A DNA stretch of 64,000 nt from Alphaproteobacteria bacterium (GTDB lineage: Bacteria; Pseudomonadota; Alphaproteobacteria; Rhizobiales; Aestuariivirgaceae), in the NCBI GenBank assembly GCA_024640405.1, contig JAHEFB010000004.1:62001-126000 (forward strand), read 5' to 3'. The position numbers were made by a program, and so were the translations under genes. Positions 17,275 to 26,613 of the stretch are shown piece by piece (the first letter of the stretch is position 1; the number at the start of each line of letters is the position of its first letter). Under the pieces are notes generated by a model. The model did not search any database, was not told the DNA's origin, and was given only the letters and a program-made list of their open reading frames with translations.

Positions 17275-18528
17275 CTATGCGACCTGGGCTGCGCCTGAAG
17301 GGTGAGCGGCGCGTTCACGCACGGCGCGCGGATTGGAAAACCCGGGACCACGTCCAAGCGAAGATGCGTGCATCAGCGAGTTGGCTTCATCGGACTGGCC
17401 CAGTCCGGACGCGATCAGGGCTATGTTGTTGTCCGCAGCCATCTGCAGCAACTCGGCCACAGTCATGATATCACCAGGCAAGTCCGGTTGAACCAGGCCT
17501 TCGCCGGGGACATCGATGAAGGCAAACCCCAACTCCGCCAACGAGGAAATCTCGTCGAATGGCATGCCTTCGCCCGTCAGGCAGAAGGTTGCACCCAGGC
17601 TGGCAAGCCAGGCCAGACCCTGCAATCCGGCCTCGCTCAAACCTGCAAGAGCAGTATGGTGGATGTCGAGCACTATCCCTGCTGCTGCATCAGGGTTGGC
17701 CTTCAGCAGCCCGACCAGATCCTGCAAAGCCTGGGTATTCTCAAGCGTTGCAACAGATATCGGGCAAAAAATACCTGTGGCTCCGCGACGTGCGCGGAGT
17801 TTTTCCAGCAACGGCAGAACTTGCTGAAGCAACTGCCGATCCAGTTTTGGATCCCACAAAACAGTCTGACCGTTCAACACCGGCAGATCTGCAGACGCTA
17901 CAATATGGGTGAGATCTGAAGGAGACTGATCACGCGTCCGGAAACTTGCCTTGTAATACGCAGTGCGCCCTTCGGCCAACCGCACAACCGGTTCCAGGAA
18001 CAACTGAACCTGTTGAGACCGATGTTTTGGAACTTGCGCCAATCGCGTTGGCACCCGCGATGGTTGCATCTTGGTCACCGAGCGCTGCGAATCCGCTTTG
18101 GGTACAAAGGGCGGCTTGTTGTTCGGTACAAGCTGCTGGGAAGTGTTGTTGTCGATGCGCGCGCTCTGGTCGGTCAGCCTCTGAGCCTGCTCAGCGATGC
18201 GGCGTGACAGGCTTTCAATGTCACTGGTGTTCTTTGCAAGGCGTTTGGACAACAGGTCGTTTAACCTGCCAGGGCCAACGCCGTCGGGATGGATGGAAGC
18301 CGCAGCGGACAAAATGACAGCGACAGCCAGACAGGACACGGCTGCCAGCAGCGCAATATCGTACCTCACCAGGTAAAATATGCACACGGCCGCCAAAACC
18401 AGCGCACTTACTGAAAACAGCCAAACCAGCAGCTTCATCTGTCCAAATTCCCACCCCATAGCTGCTAAGCACAGCATCGTTTGTCCGGTATAGGATAAAA
18501 CACTAACTTGCTCAACCAGTGTAGCCAA
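17275..18528 (-). CDS. Membrane-anchored degenerate EAL-domain protein (TipF-like)
   Basis: A 417-residue protein: two adjacent membrane helices (about residues 33-75), a coiled-coil stretch (about 88-125, AKNTSDIESLSRRIAEQAQ), then a C-terminal EAL-type domain (about 175-395). The catalytic residues of an active c-di-GMP phosphodiesterase are missing: the EAL triplet position reads KAS (YYKASFRTRD), and DDFG is replaced by TGEG. It should therefore bind c-di-GMP or a protein partner rather than cleave it. The order (two membrane helices, coiled coil, degenerate EAL) matches TipF of Caulobacter, a c-di-GMP receptor for flagellar placement; that link is inference. The start may be at 18438 (MKLLVWLF) instead. 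It leads the operon with the HAD hydrolase and ribF. Confidence 0.75.
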   Translation of the reverse strand: MATLVEQVSVLSYTGQTMLCLAAMGWEFGQMKLLVWLFSVSALVLAAVCIFYLVRYDIALLAAVSCLAVAVILSAAASIHPDGVGPGRLNDLLSKRLAKNTSDIESLSRRIAEQAQRLTDQSARIDNNTSQQLVPNNKPPFVPKADSQRSVTKMQPSRVPTRLAQVPKHRSQQVQLFLEPVVRLAEGRTAYYKASFRTRDQSPSDLTHIVASADLPVLNGQTVLWDPKLDRQLLQQVLPLLEKLRARRGATGIFCPISVATLENTQALQDLVGLLKANPDAAAGIVLDIHHTALAGLSEAGLQGLAWLASLGATFCLTGEGMPFDEISSLAELGFAFIDVPGEGLVQPDLPGDIMTVAELLQMAADNNIALIASGLGQSDEANSLMHASSLGRGPGFSNPRAVRERAAHPSGAAQVA

Positions 18529-18747
18529 TCACGCGGCGTTTAAAAATCAATACATGGTTAAGCGCACCGGGTAAATTTCCATTCCGGAACAATTTGCACA
18601 GCAAAAGAGATCTCCCGCACCTTGCACAAAACGTCATGTTTCCCCATTATGGGTACATCGAAGAGCGGACGGGTCGATGCAAACACCGTTTTATACGGAT
18701 GGTCCCACTGCATTGATGACTACAATCAAACCGACAGGACTTGAACG

Positions 18748-19131
18748 ATGGGTTTTGGAAGATACTTGATCTTGGCCAGCATCGCATTGGTCGGCCTGAG
18801 TTTTTCGGGCACTGGCAATGTTGCAGAGGCAGCATCATGCGGCGCCACCTGGGCCGAACCAGGAACCTACAAGATTACCGGCAACTTTCGAGGCAAGAAG
18901 GAATCCGCCGGCGCCGAGCTGACGAGGGATTGCCGAATCAATCTTAAAATTCCCGGTGTCTATACCGGCGGACCGGTAAAGCGCTCAGGCAAGTGTTTGC
19001 GCTTCACCTTCAAGATCGACAAGGAAAAGCGACTGTTCAAAGGCAGGTGGTGTAAGGGATTTGCAGTCGTCGACTGGAAAGGCAAGGATATCAGAGCCAA
19101 GGTAAAAGCGGTACGGCAAGGCGCCAAGTAG
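18748..19131 (+). CDS. Small secreted cysteine-containing protein of unknown function
   Basis: A 127-residue protein with a clear signal peptide (GRYLILASIALVGLSF...VAEAA-S, cleavage about residue 29). Four cysteines remain in the mature part (CGATW, RDCRI, GKCLRF, RWCKG), enough for two disulfides. The mature protein is basic (many Lys and Arg) and rich in alternating hydrophobic residues, suggesting a small beta-sheet domain. I do not recognise the family. It is a single transcription unit, divergent from the EAL gene and followed by hairpins at 19193-19228. A role as an extracellular or periplasmic binding protein is only a guess. Confidence 0.65.
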   Translation: MGFGRYLILASIALVGLSFSGTGNVAEAASCGATWAEPGTYKITGNFRGKKESAGAELTRDCRINLKIPGVYTGGPVKRSGKCLRFTFKIDKEKRLFKGRWCKGFAVVDWKGKDIRAKVKAVRQGAK

Positions 19132-19192
19132 CCATCCGGACGTATCAGAAGGCAGCCCGGAACAAAATCAACCGCAGGAACGTGGGATCAGC

Positions 19193-19228
19193 ACCCCGGT
19201 CACAAGACGGGGTTTCGCGTTGCGCGAA
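19193..19228 (+). terminator. Two adjacent hairpins downstream of the small secreted protein gene
   Basis: ACCCCG / CGGGGT (19193-19198 with 19208-19213) is followed at once by TTCGCG-TTG-CGCGAA (19214-19228). There is no strong T-run, so termination strength is uncertain. Confidence 0.45.
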
Positions 19229-19254
19229 GTTAACGCCGCTGGGCTCAATGGAAT

Positions 19255-19665
19255 TTATTTACCCCGGATGGCGCGAAATCTGGCGAGCAGAACTGTCGGG
19301 TCCGGCAACAAAGAAATCAGGATCAACATCCAGCCCATGAGCCCTTGCGAGTGATGGGCCAGACTTGCCTTGCCGCCAAAACCCAGCAGCCGCATGATGT
19401 CAGTGGGTCCAGGTGGCATCTGGACCACGTTTTGCAACGGCAAACCGTCGATCAACACCAGGTAATACAAATAGTAGATTTGCGGACTGAGCCAGACGAA
19501 TACCCACAAGACCAATAAAGCCAGCATCAGCCGTGCAGGTCTGGACAAATGACAGGCGATTTTCACGAACACTGATAGGGTCAGGGCTGCCAGAACCAGT
19601 GACAGCACCGTCAGTCCAACACGCCCTGTCATGGTCAGGGAAAAGAATGAATCACCCGCATACAT
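19255..19665 (-). CDS. Small integral membrane protein of unknown function
   Basis: About 136 residues with three predicted membrane helices (VGLTVLSLVLAALTLSVFV, LMLALLVLWVFVWL followed by YYLYYLVLI, and a C-terminal LMGWMLILISLL). I do not recognise the family. I start it at 19665 (MYAGDSFF) because the longer ORF beginning at 19779 would run through the groES promoter region, and GGAATCGAG precedes this ATG. It is transcribed away from groES. Nothing in the context suggests a function. It could be a conserved hypothetical specific to this group. Confidence 0.55.
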   Translation of the reverse strand: MYAGDSFFSLTMTGRVGLTVLSLVLAALTLSVFVKIACHLSRPARLMLALLVLWVFVWLSPQIYYLYYLVLIDGLPLQNVVQMPPGPTDIMRLLGFGGKASLAHHSQGLMGWMLILISLLPDPTVLLARFRAIRGK

Positions 19666-19741
19666 CTCGATTCCAGGCTGTAAGATTAACCATTCCTGCC
19701 AACAAATGCCGCCTTGCCGAAAAAAAATCCCGGGCAAAACC

Positions 19742-19770
19742 TTGACGTGAGGCACTACGCACCATACATC
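19742..19770 (+). promoter_or_regulatory. Probable groESL promoter
   Basis: TTGACG (19742-19747) and TACATC (19765-19770) are separated by 17 bp. They place the transcription start just before the CIRCE element, as expected for a heat-shock promoter controlled by HrcA. Confidence 0.55.
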
Positions 19771-19782
19771 ACCCGTCAACTG

Positions 19783-19809
19783 TTGGCACTCAATTCAATC
19801 GAGTGCTAA
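19783..19809 (+). promoter_or_regulatory. CIRCE element (HrcA operator)
   Basis: TTGGCACTC-N9-GAGTGCTAA matches the CIRCE consensus (TTAGCACTC-N9-GAGTGCTAA) except for one base. It sits 88 bp before groES. CIRCE is the operator of the HrcA repressor, so groESL is predicted to be heat-inducible; hrcA itself is not in this window. Confidence 0.95.
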
Positions 19810-19897
19810 CAGACCGGTTCGGGAACTGGTCCATGGGGGGCCGGGTTCGAACCAATCCATTTAACCAGAGTGTTTGTATACTCAAGGAGAAGCGTAG

Positions 19898-20203
19898 ATG
19901 AATTTCCGTCCTCTGCACGATCGTGTGGTCGTTCGCCGGATTGAGGAAGATACCAAAACCGCAGGTGGTATCATCATTCCTGAAACCGCACAGGAAAAGC
20001 CCATGCAGGGTGAAGTTGTCGCCGTAGGCGCAGGCGCACGCGACGATGCCGGCAAGCTGATTGCGCCGGACGTCAAGGCAGGCGACCAGGTGTTGTTCGG
20101 CAAGTGGTCAGGTACTGAAGTCAAGATTGACGGACAGGAACTTCTGATCATGAAGGAAAGCGACATCATGGGTGTACTGGAAGGCAAGAAGTCCAAGAAG
20201 TAA
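19898..20203 (+). CDS. groES: Co-chaperonin GroES
   Basis: A 101-residue co-chaperonin beginning [14 protein letters not shown], with the mobile loop region ([20 protein letters not shown]) and the conserved [15 protein letters not shown] and [23 protein letters not shown]. It forms the heptameric lid of GroEL for folding client proteins in the cytoplasm. A strong ribosome-binding site (AAGGAGAAG) precedes the ATG. It is the first gene of the CIRCE-controlled groES-groEL operon, with a 92-bp gap to groEL. Confidence 0.99.
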   Translation: MNFRPLHDRVVVRRIEEDTKTAGGIIIPETAQEKPMQGEVVAVGAGARDDAGKLIAPDVKAGDQVLFGKWSGTEVKIDGQELLIMKESDIMGVLEGKKSKK

Positions 20204-20268
20204 TTCTTCTCGGGACTTTTTTGTGCCTGGCGCACCCGCGTCGAACTAATGACGAACCTATCAAGTAA

Positions 20269-21948
<1,680 letters not shown>

Positions 21949-21978
21949 TCCATCGCCCGGTTCACATCGAGAAATGCG

Positions 21979-22009
21979 AAACCGCGGGCCCCAAGGCCCG
22001 CGGTTTTTT
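21979..22009 (+). terminator. Rho-independent terminator of groESL
   Basis: A perfect GC-rich stem (CCGCGGGCC with GGCCCGCGG, loop CCAA) is followed by a run of six T residues. Confidence 0.93.
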
Positions 22010-22074
22010 CTTGCCTGACGGGCAAACCGACTGATATTGGCGACGTCGCACTGAAGAGCCATTTCGGCCTTCCG

Positions 22075-22272
22075 GTGAAGCACGGAATTGTGGTTTTTTG
22101 GGATGCTACTGTTGCATTTCTCGCGCAGATGCCGGGTGTGCATGCCGGGGAACTTTCGTCTTACCTCGCTACAATGATCGCTACGGGATTGGCGGTGCGA
22201 TTGGAGGGTGGATTCGTCAGCGCAGGGGCATGGCAGGCCGAAAGATTAATCGAAATGCAAACTTCACAATAA
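22075..22272 (+). CDS. Possible small hypothetical protein
   Basis: A 65-codon ORF starting at GTG (MKHGIVVFWDATVAFL...) in the 514-bp spacer between groEL and the cold-shock gene. It has no recognisable domain, no clear ribosome-binding site and no signal peptide. The composition is plausible for a protein, but the spacer could equally be just the csp leader. The rest of the spacer up to 22462 holds only short hairpin-prone stretches. Confidence 0.25.
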   Translation: MKHGIVVFWDATVAFLAQMPGVHAGELSSYLATMIATGLAVRLEGGFVSAGAWQAERLIEMQTSQ

Positions 22273-22462
22273 ACCCACTTATCAAATGGCCGCAAATATG
22301 CTAGGTCCCAGCGCACGCAGATTGTTTGAAGTTTTCTGAACGTCCCCGGTACTACCGAGAAGCACAGTGATCTCCCGACAATGTAAAGCGAAACGACCGG
22401 CCTGTCCGTCTGCACAAGGCAGTGCGGGGGCCAATTGAGCATTGAATAAGGAAATACGATCA

Positions 22463-22672
22463 ATGACTATCGGTACCGTAAAATTCTTCAACACCACCAA
22501 AGGTTATGGCTTTATCGAGCCTGAAGATGGTTCCAAGGACGCATTCGTCCACATTTCAGCTGTAGAGCGCGCAGGTATGTCCACTTTGAATGAAGGCCAG
22601 AAGGTCGAGTTTGAACTGGTGACAGACCGCAAGTCCGGCAAGATGTCCGCTGACAATCTCAAGGCTGTCTAG
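22463..22672 (+). CDS. Cold-shock domain protein (CspA family)
   Basis: A 69-residue single cold-shock domain. Both RNA-binding motifs are intact: [11 protein letters not shown] (RNP1) and DAFVHIS (RNP2), in the usual order after TVKFFNTT. It binds single-stranded RNA and acts as an RNA chaperone. The ATG at 22463 (MTIGTVKFF) is preferred over the upstream TTG at 22442 because it matches the family start and AAGGA lies about 10 bp before it. It appears monocistronic, with its own terminator. The untranslated leader may be long, as for many csp genes. Confidence 0.95.
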   Translation: MTIGTVKFFNTTKGYGFIEPEDGSKDAFVHISAVERAGMSTLNEGQKVEFELVTDRKSGKMSADNLKAV

Positions 22673-22696
22673 GTTCAAACACCTGGAATGATTTAG

Positions 22697-22734
22697 ACCG
22701 GCTCGTCGGGAGATATCCTGGCGGGCCGGTTTTT
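22697..22734 (+). terminator. Rho-independent terminator of the cold-shock gene
   Basis: ACCGGCTCG pairs with CGGGCCGGT (nine pairs, one G-U) and is followed by TTTT. Confidence 0.85.
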
Positions 22735-22766
22735 CAATGTTGATGTTCATGTTTTGATCTTTTTTA

Positions 22767-23966
22767 ATGGCAGAATCACGGTATGCTGGTCAGATGGATT
22801 TTTCGCAGACAGCTATTTTGATCGGCCATAGCGTTGTGACATGGGGCCATCTGGCCATGTTTGCAGCACTGCTTGCGCTATTGTTGCTGACAATAATCAT
22901 GATCCTGGCCGTGCGCGCGGCCAGAGGCGGCGGACAACGATCGATCGATGCCATGCGCCGGGCGTCGGAACTTGAAAGCAAGCTGGCGGAAATGTCGGGC
23001 CAGTTGCGTGGCCTGGCAGAACACTCTGCATCAACACAGGCGCATTTGACACAGACGCTGGACACCCGGCTGGACCAGGTATCACAGCGCCTTGGCGCGG
23101 GGTTAACCGAAAACAGCCAGCGCACCACCCAGTCCCTACAGAAACTCAATGAACGACTGGCCGTGATAGATACGGCGCAAGCCAACCTGACCAGTCTTTC
23201 ATCGGAAATGCTCAGCCTTCGCAACATCCTGTCCAACAAGCAATCCCGGGGGGCCTATGGACAGGCCCGGATGGAGGCAATTGTCCGCGATGGACTGCAC
23301 TCTGCGGCTTATTCTTTCCAGACCACCCTGTCCAATGGAACACGGCCCGATTGTCTGGTCCATCTGCCTGAAAATGACCTGTCGGTTGTGGTTGATGCCA
23401 AATTTCCACTGGAGGGTTTCAATGCCATCAAGCAGGCCGACCCGGATGAAGATCTCAAGCCTTATCAGCAGCGCTTCCGGGCTGATGTCCTCAAGCATGT
23501 CAAGGATATCTCGGAAAAATACCTGATCAAGGGCGAAACCCATGAGACGGCCATCATGTTTGTGCCGTCGGAATCTGTTTATGCGGACCTGCACGAAAAC
23601 TTCGAAGACATCATCCAGCGGGCGCATCGCCAACATGTCATCATCGCCTCCCCCAATGTCCTGATGTTGCTGGTGCAAACCATGCAGGCCGTTTTCAAGG
23701 ATGCCCGAATGCGTGAGCAGGCATCAGTTATTCAAACTGAAGTTGTGCGATTGATGGATGACGTCAATCGCATGCATGACAGGGTCCTCGATCTGCAACG
23801 CCATTTTGGCCAGGCCGGAAAAGACATCGAAAAGATTGTTATCTCGTCAGACAAGATAACCAAGCGCGGAACCCTGATCGAGCAGGTTGAGTTTGGCGAT
23901 ACTGCAAAACGCGACGACAAAAGCGATGGTGACAAATCACCACCGCGTCTTGTTGCCGGTGAATAG
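22767..23966 (+). CDS. rmuC: DNA recombination protein RmuC homologue
   Basis: A 399-residue RmuC-type protein: one N-terminal membrane helix (about residues 27-48, FAALLALLLLTIIMILAV), a long coiled coil (about 60-150), and the RmuC core with the nuclease-like segments RPDCLVHLPENDLSVVVDAKFPLEGF and ETAIMFVPSESVYADLHE. RmuC limits recombination-associated inversions and has a restriction-endonuclease-like fold; the biochemical activity is poorly defined. It is a single gene on the plus strand, and its stop lies 29 bp from the convergent VWA gene. A later start at 22794 (MDFSQ) is possible. Confidence 0.93.
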   Translation: MAESRYAGQMDFSQTAILIGHSVVTWGHLAMFAALLALLLLTIIMILAVRAARGGGQRSIDAMRRASELESKLAEMSGQLRGLAEHSASTQAHLTQTLDTRLDQVSQRLGAGLTENSQRTTQSLQKLNERLAVIDTAQANLTSLSSEMLSLRNILSNKQSRGAYGQARMEAIVRDGLHSAAYSFQTTLSNGTRPDCLVHLPENDLSVVVDAKFPLEGFNAIKQADPDEDLKPYQQRFRADVLKHVKDISEKYLIKGETHETAIMFVPSESVYADLHENFEDIIQRAHRQHVIIASPNVLMLLVQTMQAVFKDARMREQASVIQTEVVRLMDDVNRMHDRVLDLQRHFGQAGKDIEKIVISSDKITKRGTLIEQVEFGDTAKRDDKSDGDKSPPRLVAGE

Positions 23967-23994
23967 CAGGAATTATTCCAGCAGGCTGGCCGGC

Positions 23995-25314
23995 TTACCT
24001 GGACAGGAAAATGCTCTTTGCGATCTGCTGGCGAATTTCTTCGAATGCCCTGGTCAGATCATTGGAGTTTTCAGCCTTGAAAAAATGTTTGCCGGGATCT
24101 GACGAACAGTTTCTCAGGCGGTTTTCCGTCGCCCGGTCGCTCAGGGCGAAGGCGATGGTGATCACTGTGATCTTGTCGCCGGACTTGATGTTCGAGCACA
24201 GCTTTGAAAGATTGCCTTCACCGTCAAAACGATCTCTTGAACCGCCAGGTCCGAACGCCGGAGCTGTCTGCTTGCCATCTGTCAGAACCACTATGAATTT
24301 CTTGTTTTCATCGTCATCATGATCGCGCGCGGCATACGGAGCTCCCGGTTCCAGCAAATGCCAGCCAAACGCCACGCCGAGCGAAATGTTTGTGTAGCCA
24401 TAAGGACGCATGTTGTTGAGTTGACTGACAGTTGCGGAATGATCTGAAGACAGCTCGCGAACCTGAAGACTGTTGGCAAGATAGCCACGTCCATTGTGCT
24501 CGTATCCGTCACAGTGATAACTGGATTGCTCGCGGTAATCTCCGAAGTCGACCGGCCTGGGCTGACCCCATTTTGATCTGTTGCTTCCGTCAGGGGCATT
24601 GGCTGTCAAATTATACGGATAAGTACGATCGTAGGTGCATCCGGACCAGTTGCCACCGCCTGCGCCGACCACGAACCCGCCAGGCAACGTCGCATAGACA
24701 TTGTGCGAAAACGGCACGAGGCCAAACTTGATATCCCGGTTCTTGCCGTTGTTGGTCAAACCGTCGACCATTTCAATGGCCGCCTTGCGCATGGTGACAT
24801 ATTTCTGCTTGCCGGCAGAATATTGCGTCATCGAAGCCGAATAATCCAGCACAAGCGCGATTTCGGCCCGCGCCGGAAGGTTGATCCGGACGGTTGCGCT
24901 CGCGTCAACGCCAAGTTGGTTAAATCCGCCGACCCGCAACAACGTGGTGGGCAAGCCACCATTGTATGACACGGTGAAATTGTCGCCATCCTGAGTGACA
25001 TCGGGGTCACCGGCAAGTTTATTGGCAAACCCGCCTTCCAGGTTTGCCGAGAATGTATCCAGCGCAATGCGGCGGCGATCCGCGCTGGAGGTTCCGGGCT
25101 TTGCGGCAGCCCCTGCAAGCGCACTTGCATCAAGTGAGGCCTGAACTTCGGCTTGCGCGGCACCGACACGATAAAAATCAACCGCAGCACCTGCTGCCAG
25201 AATGATCGGAACAGCGGTAAGTCCCAATATCAATGCAACCGCACCACCTGTATCGCGGGAAAAGTCGCCAGCTGCGCTGGCAATCGCCTTGAATTTGTTC
25301 GCCTTGACCGTCAC
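23995..25314 (-). CDS. TadG-like pilus-associated protein with von Willebrand A domain
   Basis: A 439-residue protein: an N-terminal Tad-type segment (GDFSRDTGGAVALILGLTAVPIILAAGAAVDF, residues about 17-47) with a single membrane helix, then a VWA domain with an intact metal-ion site D157-Y-S-A-S161. The N-terminal helix followed by an AQAEVQASLDASALAGA stretch is typical of TadG and related TadE-like proteins with a TadE/G pilin-like N-terminus. In Tad systems such proteins are minor surface or pilus-associated factors, possibly adhesive. It lies 19 kb from the cpa/tad locus, alone and convergent with rmuC. The spacer 25315-25556 shows no supported gene. Confidence 0.85.
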   Translation of the reverse strand: MTVKANKFKAIASAAGDFSRDTGGAVALILGLTAVPIILAAGAAVDFYRVGAAQAEVQASLDASALAGAAAKPGTSSADRRRIALDTFSANLEGGFANKLAGDPDVTQDGDNFTVSYNGGLPTTLLRVGGFNQLGVDASATVRINLPARAEIALVLDYSASMTQYSAGKQKYVTMRKAAIEMVDGLTNNGKNRDIKFGLVPFSHNVYATLPGGFVVGAGGGNWSGCTYDRTYPYNLTANAPDGSNRSKWGQPRPVDFGDYREQSSYHCDGYEHNGRGYLANSLQVRELSSDHSATVSQLNNMRPYGYTNISLGVAFGWHLLEPGAPYAARDHDDDENKKFIVVLTDGKQTAPAFGPGGSRDRFDGEGNLSKLCSNIKSGDKITVITIAFALSDRATENRLRNCSSDPGKHFFKAENSNDLTRAFEEIRQQIAKSIFLSR

Positions 25315-25556
25315 GAGGCTACTCCCTCTGCTAATATTAGCGCCTTTGGCCAGGTTGGGCTCCGAACTGCCGAGCTGTTTGGCCTGAGACGCAAAAGTTC
25401 TACTGGGCAGGGTGGAGCAATCGCCGTGCCAACAATGGGTGTTGCATCCGTCGATCTGCCTGAACTTGGTCAGGATGGTTTATCCGGAGGGTTAATGGGC
25501 CCTGCTGCCAAAGACGGTTGCGTCCCAAAAAACGGCAGTTTCAAGCGGATTACGGT

Positions 25557-26162
25557 CTAGAAGGTTCGGCGGGCCTTCACGGCGGCAGCCAGGGTGCCTT
25601 CATCGAGATAGTCGAGTTCACCGCCAACCGGCACACCGTGTGCCAATCTGGTAATTGTGACGTTAGCCGCCTCAAGCTGATCCATAATGTAGTGTGCGGT
25701 AGTCTGGCCATCCACTGTCGCATTAACCGCAATCACGACCTCGGTCACATCGCCTTTTGTTGCACGCTCGACCAGCTCGGAAATTCTAAGATCTTCCGGT
25801 CTGATCCCGTCTATCGCAGACAATGTGCCTCCCAACACGTGATACACGCCTGAAATGGCAGCGGCCCGTTCGAGAGCCCATAAATCCGCCACCTCCTCCA
25901 CCACACAGATTTGCGATGTGTCGCGGCGTGGATCGGAACACAAGGTGCAAGGGTTAACGACGTCGACATTGCCGCAAATACCGCATTCGGAAACCTTATC
26001 GAGCACGTCCGCGAGCGCGGCACCCAGCGGTTGCATCAGTTTTTCGCGATTCTTTACCAAATGCAGCGCGGCGCGCCGTGCGGATCGCGGCCCGAGACCA
26101 GGCATCCGTGCCAGTAGTTGAATGAGGCGTTCAATCTCGACGCCGACAACATTGCGCTTCAT
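25557..26162 (-). CDS. recR: Recombination protein RecR
   Basis: A 201-residue RecR. It has the N-terminal helix-hairpin-helix ([19 protein letters not shown]), the four-cysteine zinc finger (CGICGN...CTLCSD), and the Toprim domain ([16 protein letters not shown]...[19 protein letters not shown]). It works with RecF and RecO to load RecA on gapped DNA. The ATG at 26162 ([17 protein letters not shown]) gives the normal 201-residue length; the ORF's first codon would add 14 residues. It is the last gene of dnaX-ybaB-recR. Confidence 0.97.
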   Translation of the reverse strand: MKRNVVGVEIERLIQLLARMPGLGPRSARRAALHLVKNREKLMQPLGAALADVLDKVSECGICGNVDVVNPCTLCSDPRRDTSQICVVEEVADLWALERAAAISGVYHVLGGTLSAIDGIRPEDLRISELVERATKGDVTEVVIAVNATVDGQTTAHYIMDQLEAANVTITRLAHGVPVGGELDYLDEGTLAAAVKARRTF

Positions 26163-26230
26163 GGCGATACCTGTGAATGCGAGCAATCCAGCTCGCGTCG
26201 ACACTACATACAGCGAATATGCGCTGCGTA

Positions 26231-26557
26231 TTACATGCCCGGGATATTGAAACCGGGCGGCAATGCCATTCCGCCGGTTACGTCTTTCATTTGGTCGGCA
26301 ACAAGTTGGTCCACCTTGGCTCTGGCTTCGTTGTAGGCGGCCATCAGCAGATCTTCGAGAATTTCCTTCTCGTCCGGTTTCATCAGGCTGTCGTCGACCT
26401 CGATGGACTGCATAAGGTTCTTGCCATTCAAGGTCACCTTAACCAGGCCGGCTCCGGCTTTTCCTGTCACGGTCATTTCATCCAGACGGGCCTGCATGTC
26501 GGCCATCCTGGTCTGCATTTCCTGGACCTGTTGCATCATGTTGCCGAGATTTTTCAT
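26231..26557 (-). CDS. ybaB: YbaB/EbfC family nucleoid-associated protein
   Basis: A 108-residue YbaB/EbfC family protein. It opens with a heptad-rich coil ([18 protein letters not shown]) and carries the family core [27 protein letters not shown] and [17 protein letters not shown]. It forms dimers that bind DNA without strong sequence preference. Its place between dnaX and recR is conserved across many bacteria. The function is nucleoid organisation or DNA-repair support, not further resolved here. Confidence 0.95.
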   Translation of the reverse strand: MKNLGNMMQQVQEMQTRMADMQARLDEMTVTGKAGAGLVKVTLNGKNLMQSIEVDDSLMKPDEKEILEDLLMAAYNEARAKVDQLVADQMKDVTGGMALPPGFNIPGM

Positions 26558-26613
26558 TAGCTCTTTACCTCACACATTTCGAAGTCATTACTGTTAACCT
26601 GTTCCCGAAACAT

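Noticed and set aside
25315-25560. Open plus-strand frame in the spacer before recR
   Set aside because: It starts inside the VWA gene in another frame and shows no domain or ribosome-binding site.
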